A stretch of DNA of 64,000 bases from Enterocloster alcoholdehydrogenati (GCF_013282095.1 NZ_BLTJ01000011.1:83094-147093); one strand, 5' to 3'; shown: positions 27,168-35,000, counted from the first letter of the stretch. The notes: generated by a model not told the origin, from the letters alone. Program-made: numbers and translations.

Positions 27168-27941
27168 TCACACCCTCCACAAGATGATTTCCCCGATTCG
27201 GGTCTGGTCCAGGACCAGCAGCGCCGCCAGGAAAAGGATGCCCAGCAGGGACACCAGGCTCTCCGGCCAGGAGAAGCGGATGGGGCGCAGGGCGTGCCGT
27301 TTGCACTCCAGCTCCAGCCCCCGGGTAGTGCCGGAGGCCGCCAGCTCGTCCGTGACCTTCAGGCACCGCATCAGCAGGGGAATTAAAATATACTCAATGG
27401 TGGCAAGAGGATGGGATACCCGTTTCCACAAGGTATCGCTGATCCCCCGGATGTCCATGGTGCTGCGGATCTGCCGGTATTCGATCCGCAGGGTGGGGAT
27501 ATAGCGGAACATGACCACCAGCGGGATCGTCACCGCCTGGGGAAGCCGCATCCGCTGGAGCGCCACCATCAGGTCGTCCATGTAGGTAGTCCGCAAAATC
27601 CAAAGGCCCATCATCACAATGGGGATCAGCTTCAAAAGCGTCACGCCGAACACGCTCATAATCACACTCAATACCGGCACCTGCACATAGCGGAGCAGGG
27701 CGTTGAGATAGGCGACGATGATGTAGGCCACAATCATCTTCAAGGCCCACTTTCCCCCGTTTCCTACGGCGATAAACAGGCCATACACCAGCATGAGCGC
27801 GAGGCTGACCACCTCCCCGGCCAAAAAGTAACTGACAAACCCGATACAGACCAAAAGTAAAATCTTGCAGCGGGGATCTAACAGTGCCGATCCATGAAGG
27901 GGCTGCTGTTCAATGATTTGTTTGATTTGTGATTCTTCCAT
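27168..27941 (-). CDS. EcfT transmembrane component (module B)
   Basis: 257 residues. SALLDPRCKILLLVC opens the first membrane region. Coupling motifs appear as STMDIRG (near 170) and SGTTRGLE (near 215). GGGAGG lies 7 bases before the ATG. In contrast to module A, a 115-base spacer with a strong hairpin separates it from the S-component gene. Confidence 0.85.
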   Translation of the reverse strand: MEESQIKQIIEQQPLHGSALLDPRCKILLLVCIGFVSYFLAGEVVSLALMLVYGLFIAVGNGGKWALKMIVAYIIVAYLNALLRYVQVPVLSVIMSVFGVTLLKLIPIVMMGLWILRTTYMDDLMVALQRMRLPQAVTIPLVVMFRYIPTLRIEYRQIRSTMDIRGISDTLWKRVSHPLATIEYILIPLLMRCLKVTDELAASGTTRGLELECKRHALRPIRFSWPESLVSLLGILFLAALLVLDQTRIGEIILWRV

Positions 27942-27967
27942 TCCAATGCCTCCCTATCCAAATCAAA

Positions 27968-27993
27968 GCGCGGGGCCATTTTCAGCCCCGCGC
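27968..27993 (-). terminator. Intra-operon hairpin, possible attenuator
   Basis: GCGCGGGGC and GCCCCGCGC form a perfect 9-base stem between mptD and ecfT of module B. Read leftward only a weak T-stretch follows (TTTGATTT), so it may be a partial terminator or an RNA-stability element giving more S component than EcfT. Confidence 0.5.
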
Positions 27994-28056
27994 CCTGAGA
28001 TCAGGCAGCCCGCTTGCCTGCGTTTGTCTGATTGACTGCCGAGGGGCTGTGCCTTG

Positions 28057-28659
28057 TTATTTGACTGAAACGAGTCCGGCTTTGATAAAGTGCTTTTTCA
28101 AAGCCTTCTGCCCAATCACGGCGCCGATCAGGCCACCTACCAAGCCGGCCGCAACGATGACCACCAGCATGGGGACGGAGGTGATATTCAGCATCCCGTC
28201 TATGTACTCCTGGGCAATGTTGTTCTTCTCCATGGCGCCCACAAAGGCGCTCTGGAGGAACTTGATGGGGCAGATGGCGCTGAAGGCGAAAATGGCGCTG
28301 AACAGGGCGTAGGCCACAGTCATGGACTTCATGGTGATTTCCTTTCGGCCCATGACCAGAAAATCGCAGATCACGCCGCCGACCACCAAGCCGATGGGGA
28401 TAAACCAGAAAGCGCCCACCAGCAGGAACAGGATAGCCTGGATTGCGGAGCAGATGGTGAACACGCCCTTTTTCGGTACCTTAGCCAGTAAGAGCATCAT
28501 CACGATGCCATTGGGGATCGCAACAACCGCCGGGTAAAACACATTGGTCACTGGGCCGGCCACACTCATAATGGTGCTGATAATCATGCAGATGATCCAC
28601 ATGAGGGCGGTCAGGACGCCGATTAGAATAAAATCTTTTGCATTCAACTTTTGTTTCAT
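28057..28659 (-). CDS. MptD-family ECF transporter S component (module B)
   Basis: 200 residues, about six membrane helices. KDFILIGVLTALMWI, the AKVPKKG loop and the tail KKHFIKAGLVSVK match the paralogues. The start at 28659 has AAGGAGG 8 bases upstream; a longer reading to 28719 runs through the operator. First gene of module B. Confidence 0.84.
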   Translation of the reverse strand: MKQKLNAKDFILIGVLTALMWIICMIISTIMSVAGPVTNVFYPAVVAIPNGIVMMLLLAKVPKKGVFTICSAIQAILFLLVGAFWFIPIGLVVGGVICDFLVMGRKEITMKSMTVAYALFSAIFAFSAICPIKFLQSAFVGAMEKNNIAQEYIDGMLNITSVPMLVVIVAAGLVGGLIGAVIGQKALKKHFIKAGLVSVK

Positions 28660-28685
28660 GCTCTGCCTCCTTGATAAAGTGAAAA

Positions 28686-28721
28686 ATGTGGTGTGATTAG
28701 CAACAACTAACCACACCACAT
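28686..28721. promoter_or_regulatory. Shared palindrome within a longer inverted repeat (site 6)
   Basis: ATTAG-CAACAA-CTAAC (28696-28711) is flanked by ATGTGGTGTG (28686-28695) and its exact complement CACACCACAT (28712-28721). The outer arms differ from those at 4773-4808, while the inner half-sites are conserved, which points to the inner half-sites as the recognised part. Confidence 0.62.
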
Positions 28722-28782
28722 AGAATATCAGTTATATAAAACTAATCCAACCCAAAACCAACCCATTTCAACCCAAAAACAG

Positions 28783-29769
28783 TCAGCTTCTATTTTTGTG
28801 ATTATCAAGCCAGCTTTCACGGTAATTTTTGGGCGCGACACCATATCTTTTCTTAAAGGCCGCCGCAAAGTTGCTCGGTTTTCCATAACCTACAATGGAG
28901 GCAACTTCCGTCACATTCCAATCCCCCTCCAAAAGCAGCTGCGCTGCTTGTACCAATCGCTGCTCGATAACATATTGATGAATTGATCTGCCATAAAAAG
29001 CTAAAAAACCGCGGGTTAATTTCGTGAGGCTCAGATGTACTTGACGGGATAATTCTTCACAGGATGGCGCAAAGGCTAACTGGCTGTCGATGATCCGCTT
29101 CGCCTCCATGATGGCGGTCCGCTCTGTCCGGGACATGGAAATATTTTTACCCATCAGAATATCCAATTCCAGAACTTCCCCCAGATAGATAGACAGCAGC
29201 TCCAACAGCTTGCCATCCAAATAGAGGTAGCCCAACCCTCCGCGATATTGAGAAAATTTGCTTATTTCCGATAGGACCTGCTCCATAACAGGGGTGACAG
29301 AAACTTTGGCAATGCCATTTAGGAGTTTCTTTTCGTAAGCCGCAATTTCCTGTCCGTCAAAGTAATCGGCAAGGAGTTGTGAAAAGTAGGGAGTAGGAAT
29401 TTTAATGCTTTTGAATGAGAAGTTGCTGTCCTTTTTGTAACAAATATATTCTGTACCATCATGTCCGGCATAAATGCAGGACTCGTTTTTTTGAATGGTC
29501 ATAGAGCGATGCCCATTCAAAATACCCCAGGAAATTCCATCGTTCATGCAGAATATGATCTGCATATATTCCCTGCTGACAGGCCCCTGTACATTCATAT
29601 CAGATTGATAGCACATCTGCCAGTCCGAGAGAACAACACCATGCTTGATTTTTGTTTGAGAAATCCTGCCATGTCCAACTTCAGAAGGAATGTCCATAGT
29701 AATTGTCTGAGGGGTATTAGTTATTAAATCGTTATAAAGTTTGGTAAGATATAAACTACTATGCGGCAT
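28783..29769 (-). CDS. AraC-family transcriptional regulator (module B)
   Basis: 328 residues. N-terminal sensor region to about 215; C-terminal double helix-turn-helix with PSCEELSRQVHLSLTKLTRG, then VTEVASIVGYGKPSNFAAAF and the ending GVAPKNYRES. Same strand as module B and directly upstream of it. AGAGGTGG precedes the ATG. Confidence 0.87.
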   Translation of the reverse strand: MPHSSLYLTKLYNDLITNTPQTITMDIPSEVGHGRISQTKIKHGVVLSDWQMCYQSDMNVQGPVSREYMQIIFCMNDGISWGILNGHRSMTIQKNESCIYAGHDGTEYICYKKDSNFSFKSIKIPTPYFSQLLADYFDGQEIAAYEKKLLNGIAKVSVTPVMEQVLSEISKFSQYRGGLGYLYLDGKLLELLSIYLGEVLELDILMGKNISMSRTERTAIMEAKRIIDSQLAFAPSCEELSRQVHLSLTKLTRGFLAFYGRSIHQYVIEQRLVQAAQLLLEGDWNVTEVASIVGYGKPSNFAAAFKKRYGVAPKNYRESWLDNHKNRS

Positions 29770-29795
29770 AATCCACCTCTTTCTAACTCGCTCAA

Positions 29796-29812
29796 GTTAG
29801 CTATCACTAATC
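29796..29812. promoter_or_regulatory. Shared palindrome upstream of the module B AraC gene (site 7)
   Basis: GTTAG-CTATCA-CTAATC, 27 bases upstream of the AraC start. A third half-site CTAAC lies at 29783-29787. Read leftward it contains CTAACTTGA as does the site at 5903. The stretch 29813-29911 shows nothing more. Confidence 0.55.
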
Positions 29813-29911
29813 AGATGATACCCGATTTTTCCTCGACAGTCAAGGTGGCTTTGTATTACCAAAACAGCGCAACTTTTCAGTTTTTCTTATCTAAACAGTA
29901 ACATATTTTTC

Positions 29912-30472
29912 CTAATCCGTGTGCCTCTCTCTGTAATGATCTACTATGTTTATAATTCCTGTATCTGGATGAATCAACACGATTGACAAGTTTCTTTTTT
30001 CAGCAATCCCCATCGCTGTCTCTACTCCACTGTAATGTTTCGGATCATTATCATAAACAGCCACAACATAGTCGGCCCGTTTCATCATATATTCCGTGCG
30101 CTTTTTATACCCTTCACTTCCGGGGTGTTCTGTACCCATCAGCACCTTGGTACAGCCTTCACAGAGTTTTCGTTGCCGCGCCTGGCTTTTTGGGTCCCAT
30201 CGAACATCATGGCCGGGGAATGGGCAGACCATTATGACTTGCAGCTCCTGATATTCTGTCTGGCGCTGCATATTCAACAGGATTTCGCCTGCCCACATAT
30301 CTACTCCCAGAGCGCCCCCAATGAAAAAGCAGCGCACACCGCGCTGGTACAGCGACACAAATACATCATGCATCCGCTTTTTTATGCGTTTGCATGAGGT
30401 CATATATTCATTGTATTTGAATTTGAAGCGGGTAGGGTGTTGACCGATTACAGCACACGAACATATTTTCAC
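29912..30472 (-). CDS. SLOG / DUF1273-type nucleotide-binding protein
   Basis: 186 residues. The Rossmann-like SLOG features are visible: an opening CSCAVIGQHPTRF, FFIGGALGVDMWAGE near the middle, and DYVVAVYDNDPKHYSG followed by ETAMGIAEKRN. SLOG proteins bind nucleotide-like ligands; many sit in mobile elements with unclear roles. The GTG at 30472 is chosen with GGAGG 8 bases upstream. Divergent from the HTH gene at 30600. Confidence 0.75.
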   Translation of the reverse strand: MKICSCAVIGQHPTRFKFKYNEYMTSCKRIKKRMHDVFVSLYQRGVRCFFIGGALGVDMWAGEILLNMQRQTEYQELQVIMVCPFPGHDVRWDPKSQARQRKLCEGCTKVLMGTEHPGSEGYKKRTEYMMKRADYVVAVYDNDPKHYSGVETAMGIAEKRNLSIVLIHPDTGIINIVDHYRERHTD

Positions 30473-30517
30473 CTGGTTTTCCTCCAAATTTTTCGTCTTA
30501 CAACCATTATATATGCT

Positions 30518-30539
30518 ATGGTTGATTAAACTCAACCAT
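30518..30539. promoter_or_regulatory. Inverted repeat in divergent spacer
   Basis: ATGGTTGA (30518-30525) and TCAACCAT (30532-30539) flank TTAAAC, between the SLOG gene and the HTH gene. Likely operator of the HTH protein. A direct repeat CTATAGT follows at about 30560-30585. Confidence 0.55.
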
Positions 30540-30599
30540 GGTCGCTTAATTTTTCATGCTATAGTGGATAAAATGTAACTATAGTATGGAGGATTGCGA

Positions 30600-30926
30600 A
30601 TGAATGAGCTTTTGAAAGAAATGGGCCAGCGGATTCTGGAGCGAAGAAAACAATTAAATATGACACAGGAGACTTTGGCAAATTTGACGCATCTCACATC
30701 GCAAACCATCTCGTATGCGGAAATGGGGCAAAAAGCGATGCGCCCGGAAACCATGCTGAAGATCTGTGAAGCACTTGGTATCAGCGCAGACTATTTACTG
30801 CGTGGTAAAATTCTTGAAGCAGACACTTCGTTGCTCCAGCAGAAGATTTCCACATTGACACCCAGCCAATACCGCCACTTGGAGCAGATTATCGACAGCT
30901 TTATTGCTGCCATACAGGAAAAGTAA
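30600..30926 (+). CDS. Helix-turn-helix (XRE) regulator
   Basis: 108 residues. QLNMTQETLANLTHLTSQTI and SYAEMGQKAMRPETMLKICE form a classical Cro/CI domain; the C-terminal 40 residues are helical. GGAGG lies 7 bases before the ATG. Typical of element-borne control genes. Confidence 0.85.
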   Translation: MNELLKEMGQRILERRKQLNMTQETLANLTHLTSQTISYAEMGQKAMRPETMLKICEALGISADYLLRGKILEADTSLLQQKISTLTPSQYRHLEQIIDSFIAAIQEK

Positions 30927-30971
30927 GAGGTATGAGAGTCGGCACAGCTTCGCTCCCATACCTCTTTTTTT
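30925..30971. terminator. Bidirectional terminator
   Basis: AGAGGTATG (30926-30934) pairs with CATACCTCT (30957-30965), followed by TTTTTT on the + strand. It lies between the convergent HTH gene and the ParR-like gene. Confidence 0.8.
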
Positions 30972-31398
30972 AGCTGTTTCTACGGAAAGCCGCCATGGTG
31001 CTGGCAATCAGATTGCGGGTCATATCATCAACTTCGGAAGCCCCAGCCGTTGTCAAACTTTCTGATGGCTCTGCCGTCTGCTTCTGCGGCGGCGGAGCTA
31101 TTTTATTTTCCTTTGGAGAAGAGGATTCTCCGGTCGAAACTGCCTTATCTGGGGCCTGCTCTTCCTGACGCATAATTTCCCGTACTATCGCTTCAATGGC
31201 TGCTCGGTCAATAGCTGGCGCTTTTAATGGCTGAGGGTCATCAGAAAAATGAGCGTTATAGTATATAAGCGCATTTGCAACATACTGGGCCTTACTGTGG
31301 GCTGGCTGTAGCTCCAGCAGTTCGACAGCGGCCAGCAGCACTGGGTCACTGGTATTGAATCGCAGGGAGAAGCGTCCCCTTTCTTTTTTGGCCGCCAT
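30970..31398 (-). CDS. ParR/StbB-like segregation adaptor
   Basis: 142 residues. A basic N-terminal segment (KKERGRFSLRFNTSDP) fits a ribbon-helix-helix DNA-binding region. A proline- and glutamate-rich linker follows, then a C-terminal amphipathic DDMTRNLIASTMAAFRR, where ParR-type proteins contact their actin. It overlaps the end of the ParM-like gene region with 5 bases between stop and start. The family assignment is from layout and neighbour rather than strong similarity. Confidence 0.62.
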   Translation of the reverse strand: MAAKKERGRFSLRFNTSDPVLLAAVELLELQPAHSKAQYVANALIYYNAHFSDDPQPLKAPAIDRAAIEAIVREIMRQEEQAPDKAVSTGESSSPKENKIAPPPQKQTAEPSESLTTAGASEVDDMTRNLIASTMAAFRRNS

Positions 31399-31403
31399 AA
31401 TCG

Positions 31404-32315
31404 TCACCTGCCCACTGTTTCAAGCCGGTACAGGTATTCAAATCCGGCCGCATTGGCGTTGATGTTCGTGACAAACAGAGGCGTCCCCACCTTGCCAGAC
31501 TCCTCGATCTGCCGGCGCAGCAGAATGGCGCCGCCGCCCACAAACACCACTTTGCAATAGCGCAAATCCAGCATCCTCTCTCGTAGAGTGCTGAACAGGT
31601 CGTTGACAAACTCCTGCGCCAGTCGCTCCACGAGCTGTACGGCCTCGGCCGGGTACTGTGTCCGTCTGCCCATGAGGATGGCATCCACATCACCCTCATC
31701 CAACAGCAAATCCAACTCTGCATTTCCTCTGGACCTGATCTTATTGTATAACAGGATAACGCCGTTTTCCAGCGAATCGCAGGAGGCGAGGTCTGCTTTT
31801 CCGTTTTTCAGCAACAGATAATCCGCCGTGAAGCCTCCAATATCCAATACGACCGCCTTTGGATCGTCCAACAGGGCATGCAGCATTGTAGCCGCAGCTG
31901 CGTATGCCTGGGGATAGCAGGCCACATCCTCGATGCTGATGGTATAGTGTTTGTCCCCATACATAAACGCTACAAGCCCGCGGCCTTGAAAATAGGCAGT
32001 GAATTTTTCCGCTTGAGCGCCAAAATGTGCTGGGGGCAGACCAACAGCCAGCTGAATATGCTGCTGCTCTTTCTCACTTAGGCCCCGGGCGGTTATTTCT
32101 TCTGCAATGGCAATCAATGTAAGGACAAAAAAGCGGTCGTCCTCCGTCTTGTCCTTATGGAACGGAATACGCTCATTGGACAATGTGTAATAAGTACCGC
32201 AGTATTGTAGACTCTGGCCGAACGGCCGGGTCAGGCTCTGCTGCAGTCCAGACACAAAGGGCTCGCCATGAGCGGTTTTGATTTGTTTGTTGCCATGATC
32301 GACACCAATTAACAT
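31404..32315 (-). CDS. ParM/StbA-like actin ATPase
   Basis: 303 residues with the actin-fold motifs IGVDHGNKQIK (phosphate 1, residue 3), VVLDIGGFTADYL (phosphate 2, near 155) and VVFVGGGAILLRRQI (adenosine, near 265). Such filaments push plasmid or element copies apart. AAGGAGG precedes the ATG. With the small adaptor downstream and repeats upstream it forms a type II partition locus, as often seen on ICEs that replicate. Confidence 0.8.
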   Translation of the reverse strand: MLIGVDHGNKQIKTAHGEPFVSGLQQSLTRPFGQSLQYCGTYYTLSNERIPFHKDKTEDDRFFVLTLIAIAEEITARGLSEKEQQHIQLAVGLPPAHFGAQAEKFTAYFQGRGLVAFMYGDKHYTISIEDVACYPQAYAAAATMLHALLDDPKAVVLDIGGFTADYLLLKNGKADLASCDSLENGVILLYNKIRSRGNAELDLLLDEGDVDAILMGRRTQYPAEAVQLVERLAQEFVNDLFSTLRERMLDLRYCKVVFVGGGAILLRRQIEESGKVGTPLFVTNINANAAGFEYLYRLETVGR

Positions 32316-32410
32316 AGGTTATTGCCTCCTTTTTGCTTTATACATATCCTTTACGCCTGGATGACGCCTTTTTCAACGCTTAAAGATATTTTTATTTCTA
32401 AAAAATAGTG

Positions 32411-32440
32411 GCACTATCTCAGTTCTACCAAAGATAGTGC
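32411..32440. repeat. Inverted repeat, candidate parC or operator
   Basis: GCACTATCT (32411-32419) and AGATAGTGC (32432-32440) lie about 100 bases upstream of the ParM-like gene, in a spacer (32316-32515) with no gene. In type II partition loci the centromere is placed here. Confidence 0.45.
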
Positions 32441-32515
32441 TATATCTTGGAAAATCAAAAAGTGAGTAGATAGCAGATCTTTCATAGTCTGCTTACAACT
32501 CATCAGATACAGAGA

Positions 32516-32544
32516 TTGACAAATTACTTTCTCCATTGTATTAT
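32516..32544 (+). promoter_or_regulatory. Sigma-70-type promoter of the ABC-F gene
   Basis: TTGACA (32516-32521) and TATTAT (32539-32544) are separated by exactly 17 bases. Transcription would start near 32551, just before the leader peptide. Confidence 0.75.
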
Positions 32545-32582
32545 TGAAAAATAGGATTACACCTCTCAAAAGGAGATACAGC

Positions 32583-32678
32583 ATGAATATGAACTTTCAT
32601 TTAACCGATCAGCGTAAAAAGAAAATCAACTCTGTACAATCCATACCGATGAAACATTGTGCAGAGTATAGCGTATAA
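32583..32678 (+). CDS. Leader peptide for ABC-F attenuation
   Basis: A 31-codon frame starting MNMNFHLTDQRKKKI and ending EYSV, with AGGAG 7 bases upstream. It lies between the promoter and two terminators ahead of the ABC-F gene. CTCTGTACAAT and ATTGTGCAGAG within its 3' half can pair. Drug-stalled ribosomes on such leaders relieve termination in several antibiotic-resistance genes; that mechanism is inferred here. Confidence 0.6.
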   Translation: MNMNFHLTDQRKKKINSVQSIPMKHCAEYSV

Positions 32679-32698
32679 ACGACGCATTTAGATTTCAT

Positions 32699-32808
32699 CG
32701 GGAAGCCATCAAGGGGGATTTTGTACCCATTTTTAGAAAGCGGCTTCCCATGCAGTTATAATGTGTATGAGGCTATGGACAATGTTTTGTCCATAGCCTT
32801 TTGTTTTT
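32699..32808 (+). terminator. Attenuator with first terminator
   Basis: GGCTATGGACAA (32771-32782) and TTGTCCATAGCC (32787-32798) form a perfect 12-base stem followed by TTTTGTTTTT. Upstream, GGGAAGCC (32699-32706) and GGCTTCCC (32742-32749) can form another hairpin that may be the alternative fold. Confidence 0.75.
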
Positions 32809-32824
32809 GGCGCTGCTATGCCAG

Positions 32825-32870
32825 AGGCAGAAGGCAGATACATTTGTGTATCTTTGCTTTCTGCCTTTTT
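32825..32870 (+). terminator. Second attenuator terminator
   Basis: AGGCAGAA (32825-32832) and TTCTGCCT (32859-32866) pair around an imperfect inner stem, followed by a T-run. It ends 40 bases before the ABC-F start, so the gene is behind two terminators. Confidence 0.7.
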
Positions 32871-32909
32871 CTTTTGTATCAGAGAATATACAGGAAAGGT
32901 TTGATAAAC

Positions 32910-34538
32910 ATGAGCTTATTAGAAATTGACGGACTGACACACTCTTTTGGAGAGAATGTGCTATACAAAAATGCAGGCTTCACACTCAATAAAGGAGAGC
33001 ATATCGGCATTGTCGGCCAAAATGGAACTGGAAAAAGCACTTTAATCAAAATATGCACGGAACAGATCATACCAGACAGCGGGCGCATTGTCTGGCAACC
33101 AAATACTACGATTGGCTATTTGGATCAATATGCGGAAATCGACCATACCTTAACGATGAAAGAATTTCTCAAATCCGCTTTCACAAAGTTATTTGAAATG
33201 GAGGCACAGGCAATGGAGCTCTATGAAAAAGCTGCTGGCGGCGATATGAAAAGCCTTGAAATGGCCGCCCGTTATCAGGAACAGCTTGAAGCCCATGACT
33301 TTTATTCGATAGATACCGCTATTGAGCGTGTCGCCAATGGGTTAGGACTTCTTGCGATTGGCCTTGACCGTCCGATTGCTGAAATGAGCGGCGGTCAGCG
33401 AGCAAAAGTGATTTTAGCAAAATTACTGCTGGAAAAGCCGGATGTTCTATTGCTGGACGAGCCGACCAATTTCCTTGACAAAGACCATGTAACATGGCTG
33501 GCGGAATATTTATCTACTTTGGAAAATGCTTTTTTAGTGGTTTCCCATGATTTCAATTTTCTGGATAAGATAGCGAACCGCATTTGTGATATAGACAATG
33601 ACACGATTACAAAATACTACGGCACATATTCCGAATTTCTGCGGAAGAAAACCCTGCTGCGGGAAGATTATGTACGGCAATATGCGGCCCAGCAAAAGGA
33701 AATTAAAAAGACAGAGGAATTTATACGGAAGAACATAGCGGGCAGAAAAGCAAAAATGGCGCAGGGACGGCAAAAGCAGCTTGACCGGATGGACAAAATG
33801 GAAGCCTTAGACCAAAAAGAAATTATTCCGCACTTCCATTTTCCCGTACTTCCTTTAACCGACACAGAACACTTATTAGTGAAGCATCTGGCAGTTGGCT
33901 ACCATTACCCCGTCTTATCAAATATTGAATTTAGCATTAAGGGAGGACAAAAAGTTGTTATTACTGGATTCAATGGAATTGGAAAATCGACACTGCTAAA
34001 AACCCTGATTGGGGAAATTCCATCTATACAGGGCCATTTCAAATTTTCCGATCAGGTTACTATCGGATATTTTGAACAGGATTTAGAGTGGCAAGAACCT
34101 GAATTGACGCCTATTCAAATTGTTGCCAATGCTTATCCCAATATGGTGACAAAAGATGTCCGCAAACATTTGGCACGATGTGGGATTTCCAGTAAACACG
34201 CTATGCAGGCTATAGGAACATTAAGCGGTGGAGAACAGGCAAAGGTAAAAATGTGTCTGCTTACACTAACTCCCTGTAATTTTCTAATTATGGACGAGCC
34301 TACAAACCATTTAGATGTACAGGCAAAAGAGGCTTTGAAAACAGCCCTTATGGCTTTCGTAGGAACGGTATTACTTGTATCACATGAAGAATCCTTTTAT
34401 CGTGACTGGACGCAGAGAGTAATTAGTATCGAAAAAAATAAGCCTGTTATGGACAGGCTACAGGCTGGCGGGATATTTTCATTATCCTCTAATAGCGTCG
34501 ATTGGCGCTATAATTTCTCGAATAATAATGAAAATTGA
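32910..34538 (+). CDS. ABC-F ribosome-protection ATPase
   Basis: 542 residues, two ABC domains and no membrane segment. Domain 1 has GQNGTGKST, MSGGQRAK and LLLDEPTNFLD; domain 2 has GFNGIGKST, LSGGEQAK and LIMDEPTNHLD. A charged inter-domain helix pair (about 235-320, RKNIAGRKAKMAQGRQKQLD) reaches the ribosome in this family. Members of the Lsa/CplR/Vga type displace lincosamides, pleuromutilins and streptogramin A; which drugs this one affects cannot be told. ATG 32910 has AGGAAAGG upstream. The AT-rich composition differs from the GC-rich surroundings, suggesting separate acquisition. Confidence 0.88.
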   Translation: MSLLEIDGLTHSFGENVLYKNAGFTLNKGEHIGIVGQNGTGKSTLIKICTEQIIPDSGRIVWQPNTTIGYLDQYAEIDHTLTMKEFLKSAFTKLFEMEAQAMELYEKAAGGDMKSLEMAARYQEQLEAHDFYSIDTAIERVANGLGLLAIGLDRPIAEMSGGQRAKVILAKLLLEKPDVLLLDEPTNFLDKDHVTWLAEYLSTLENAFLVVSHDFNFLDKIANRICDIDNDTITKYYGTYSEFLRKKTLLREDYVRQYAAQQKEIKKTEEFIRKNIAGRKAKMAQGRQKQLDRMDKMEALDQKEIIPHFHFPVLPLTDTEHLLVKHLAVGYHYPVLSNIEFSIKGGQKVVITGFNGIGKSTLLKTLIGEIPSIQGHFKFSDQVTIGYFEQDLEWQEPELTPIQIVANAYPNMVTKDVRKHLARCGISSKHAMQAIGTLSGGEQAKVKMCLLTLTPCNFLIMDEPTNHLDVQAKEALKTALMAFVGTVLLVSHEESFYRDWTQRVISIEKNKPVMDRLQAGGIFSLSSNSVDWRYNFSNNNEN

Positions 34539-34551
34539 TGGAGGTAATTTA

Positions 34552-34953
34552 TTGGGGAAAATTATAATTCTGTCTTTTAGCGACAATGAGAATACTCTCT
34601 ATAGCAGCATCATATCAGTTCTTGCTTCTGTTGCAGACTTCTCCACGGTGGCCGCCTCCACAGACGCACCGCTGCTCTTTGGCTCTCTGCAAATTGACCC
34701 GCAGCGCAGGTTGGTTTGGCAGGCCGGCCAGACGGTGGATCTGACGCCGATGGAGTTTGACATTCTGCTCCTGCTGGCCCGCCGGCCAGGACAGGTATTC
34801 TCCCTTCGACAGATCTATGAGGCTGTTGCTACGGACTCATATGATGCCAGTTGGACAGGCATCTCCAGCATGGTCTACAAACTCCGTCGCAAGCTGGGTG
34901 CCAGCATAATTGAAACGGTGTATGGTCGTGGCTACCGTTTCCCGTCAAAATAA
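34552..34953 (+). CDS. Orphan OmpR/PhoB-type winged-helix protein (after ABC-F)
   Basis: 133 residues, same architecture as the proteins at 6103 and 21330: an opening MGKIIILSFSDNEN aligning with MGKLFILSVEEDD, and a winged-helix domain (LTPMEFDILLLLARRPGQVF, SMVYKLRRKL, TVYGRGYRF). A TTG start at 34552 is chosen because GGAGGT lies 6 bases upstream and the N-terminus then aligns. It is more GC-rich than the ABC-F gene before it. Confidence 0.8.
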   Translation: MGKIIILSFSDNENTLYSSIISVLASVADFSTVAASTDAPLLFGSLQIDPQRRLVWQAGQTVDLTPMEFDILLLLARRPGQVFSLRQIYEAVATDSYDASWTGISSMVYKLRRKLGASIIETVYGRGYRFPSK

Positions 34954-35000
34954 CAAAACAGCGCCGCCTCGGCTCTACCAAGGCGACGCTGCTGTTTGTT
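34952..35000. terminator. Bidirectional terminator
   Basis: A long imperfect stem (AACAGCGCCGCC with GGCGACGCTGCTGTT) separates the wHTH gene from the convergent DUF3847-like gene, with T-rich ends on both strands. Confidence 0.7.
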
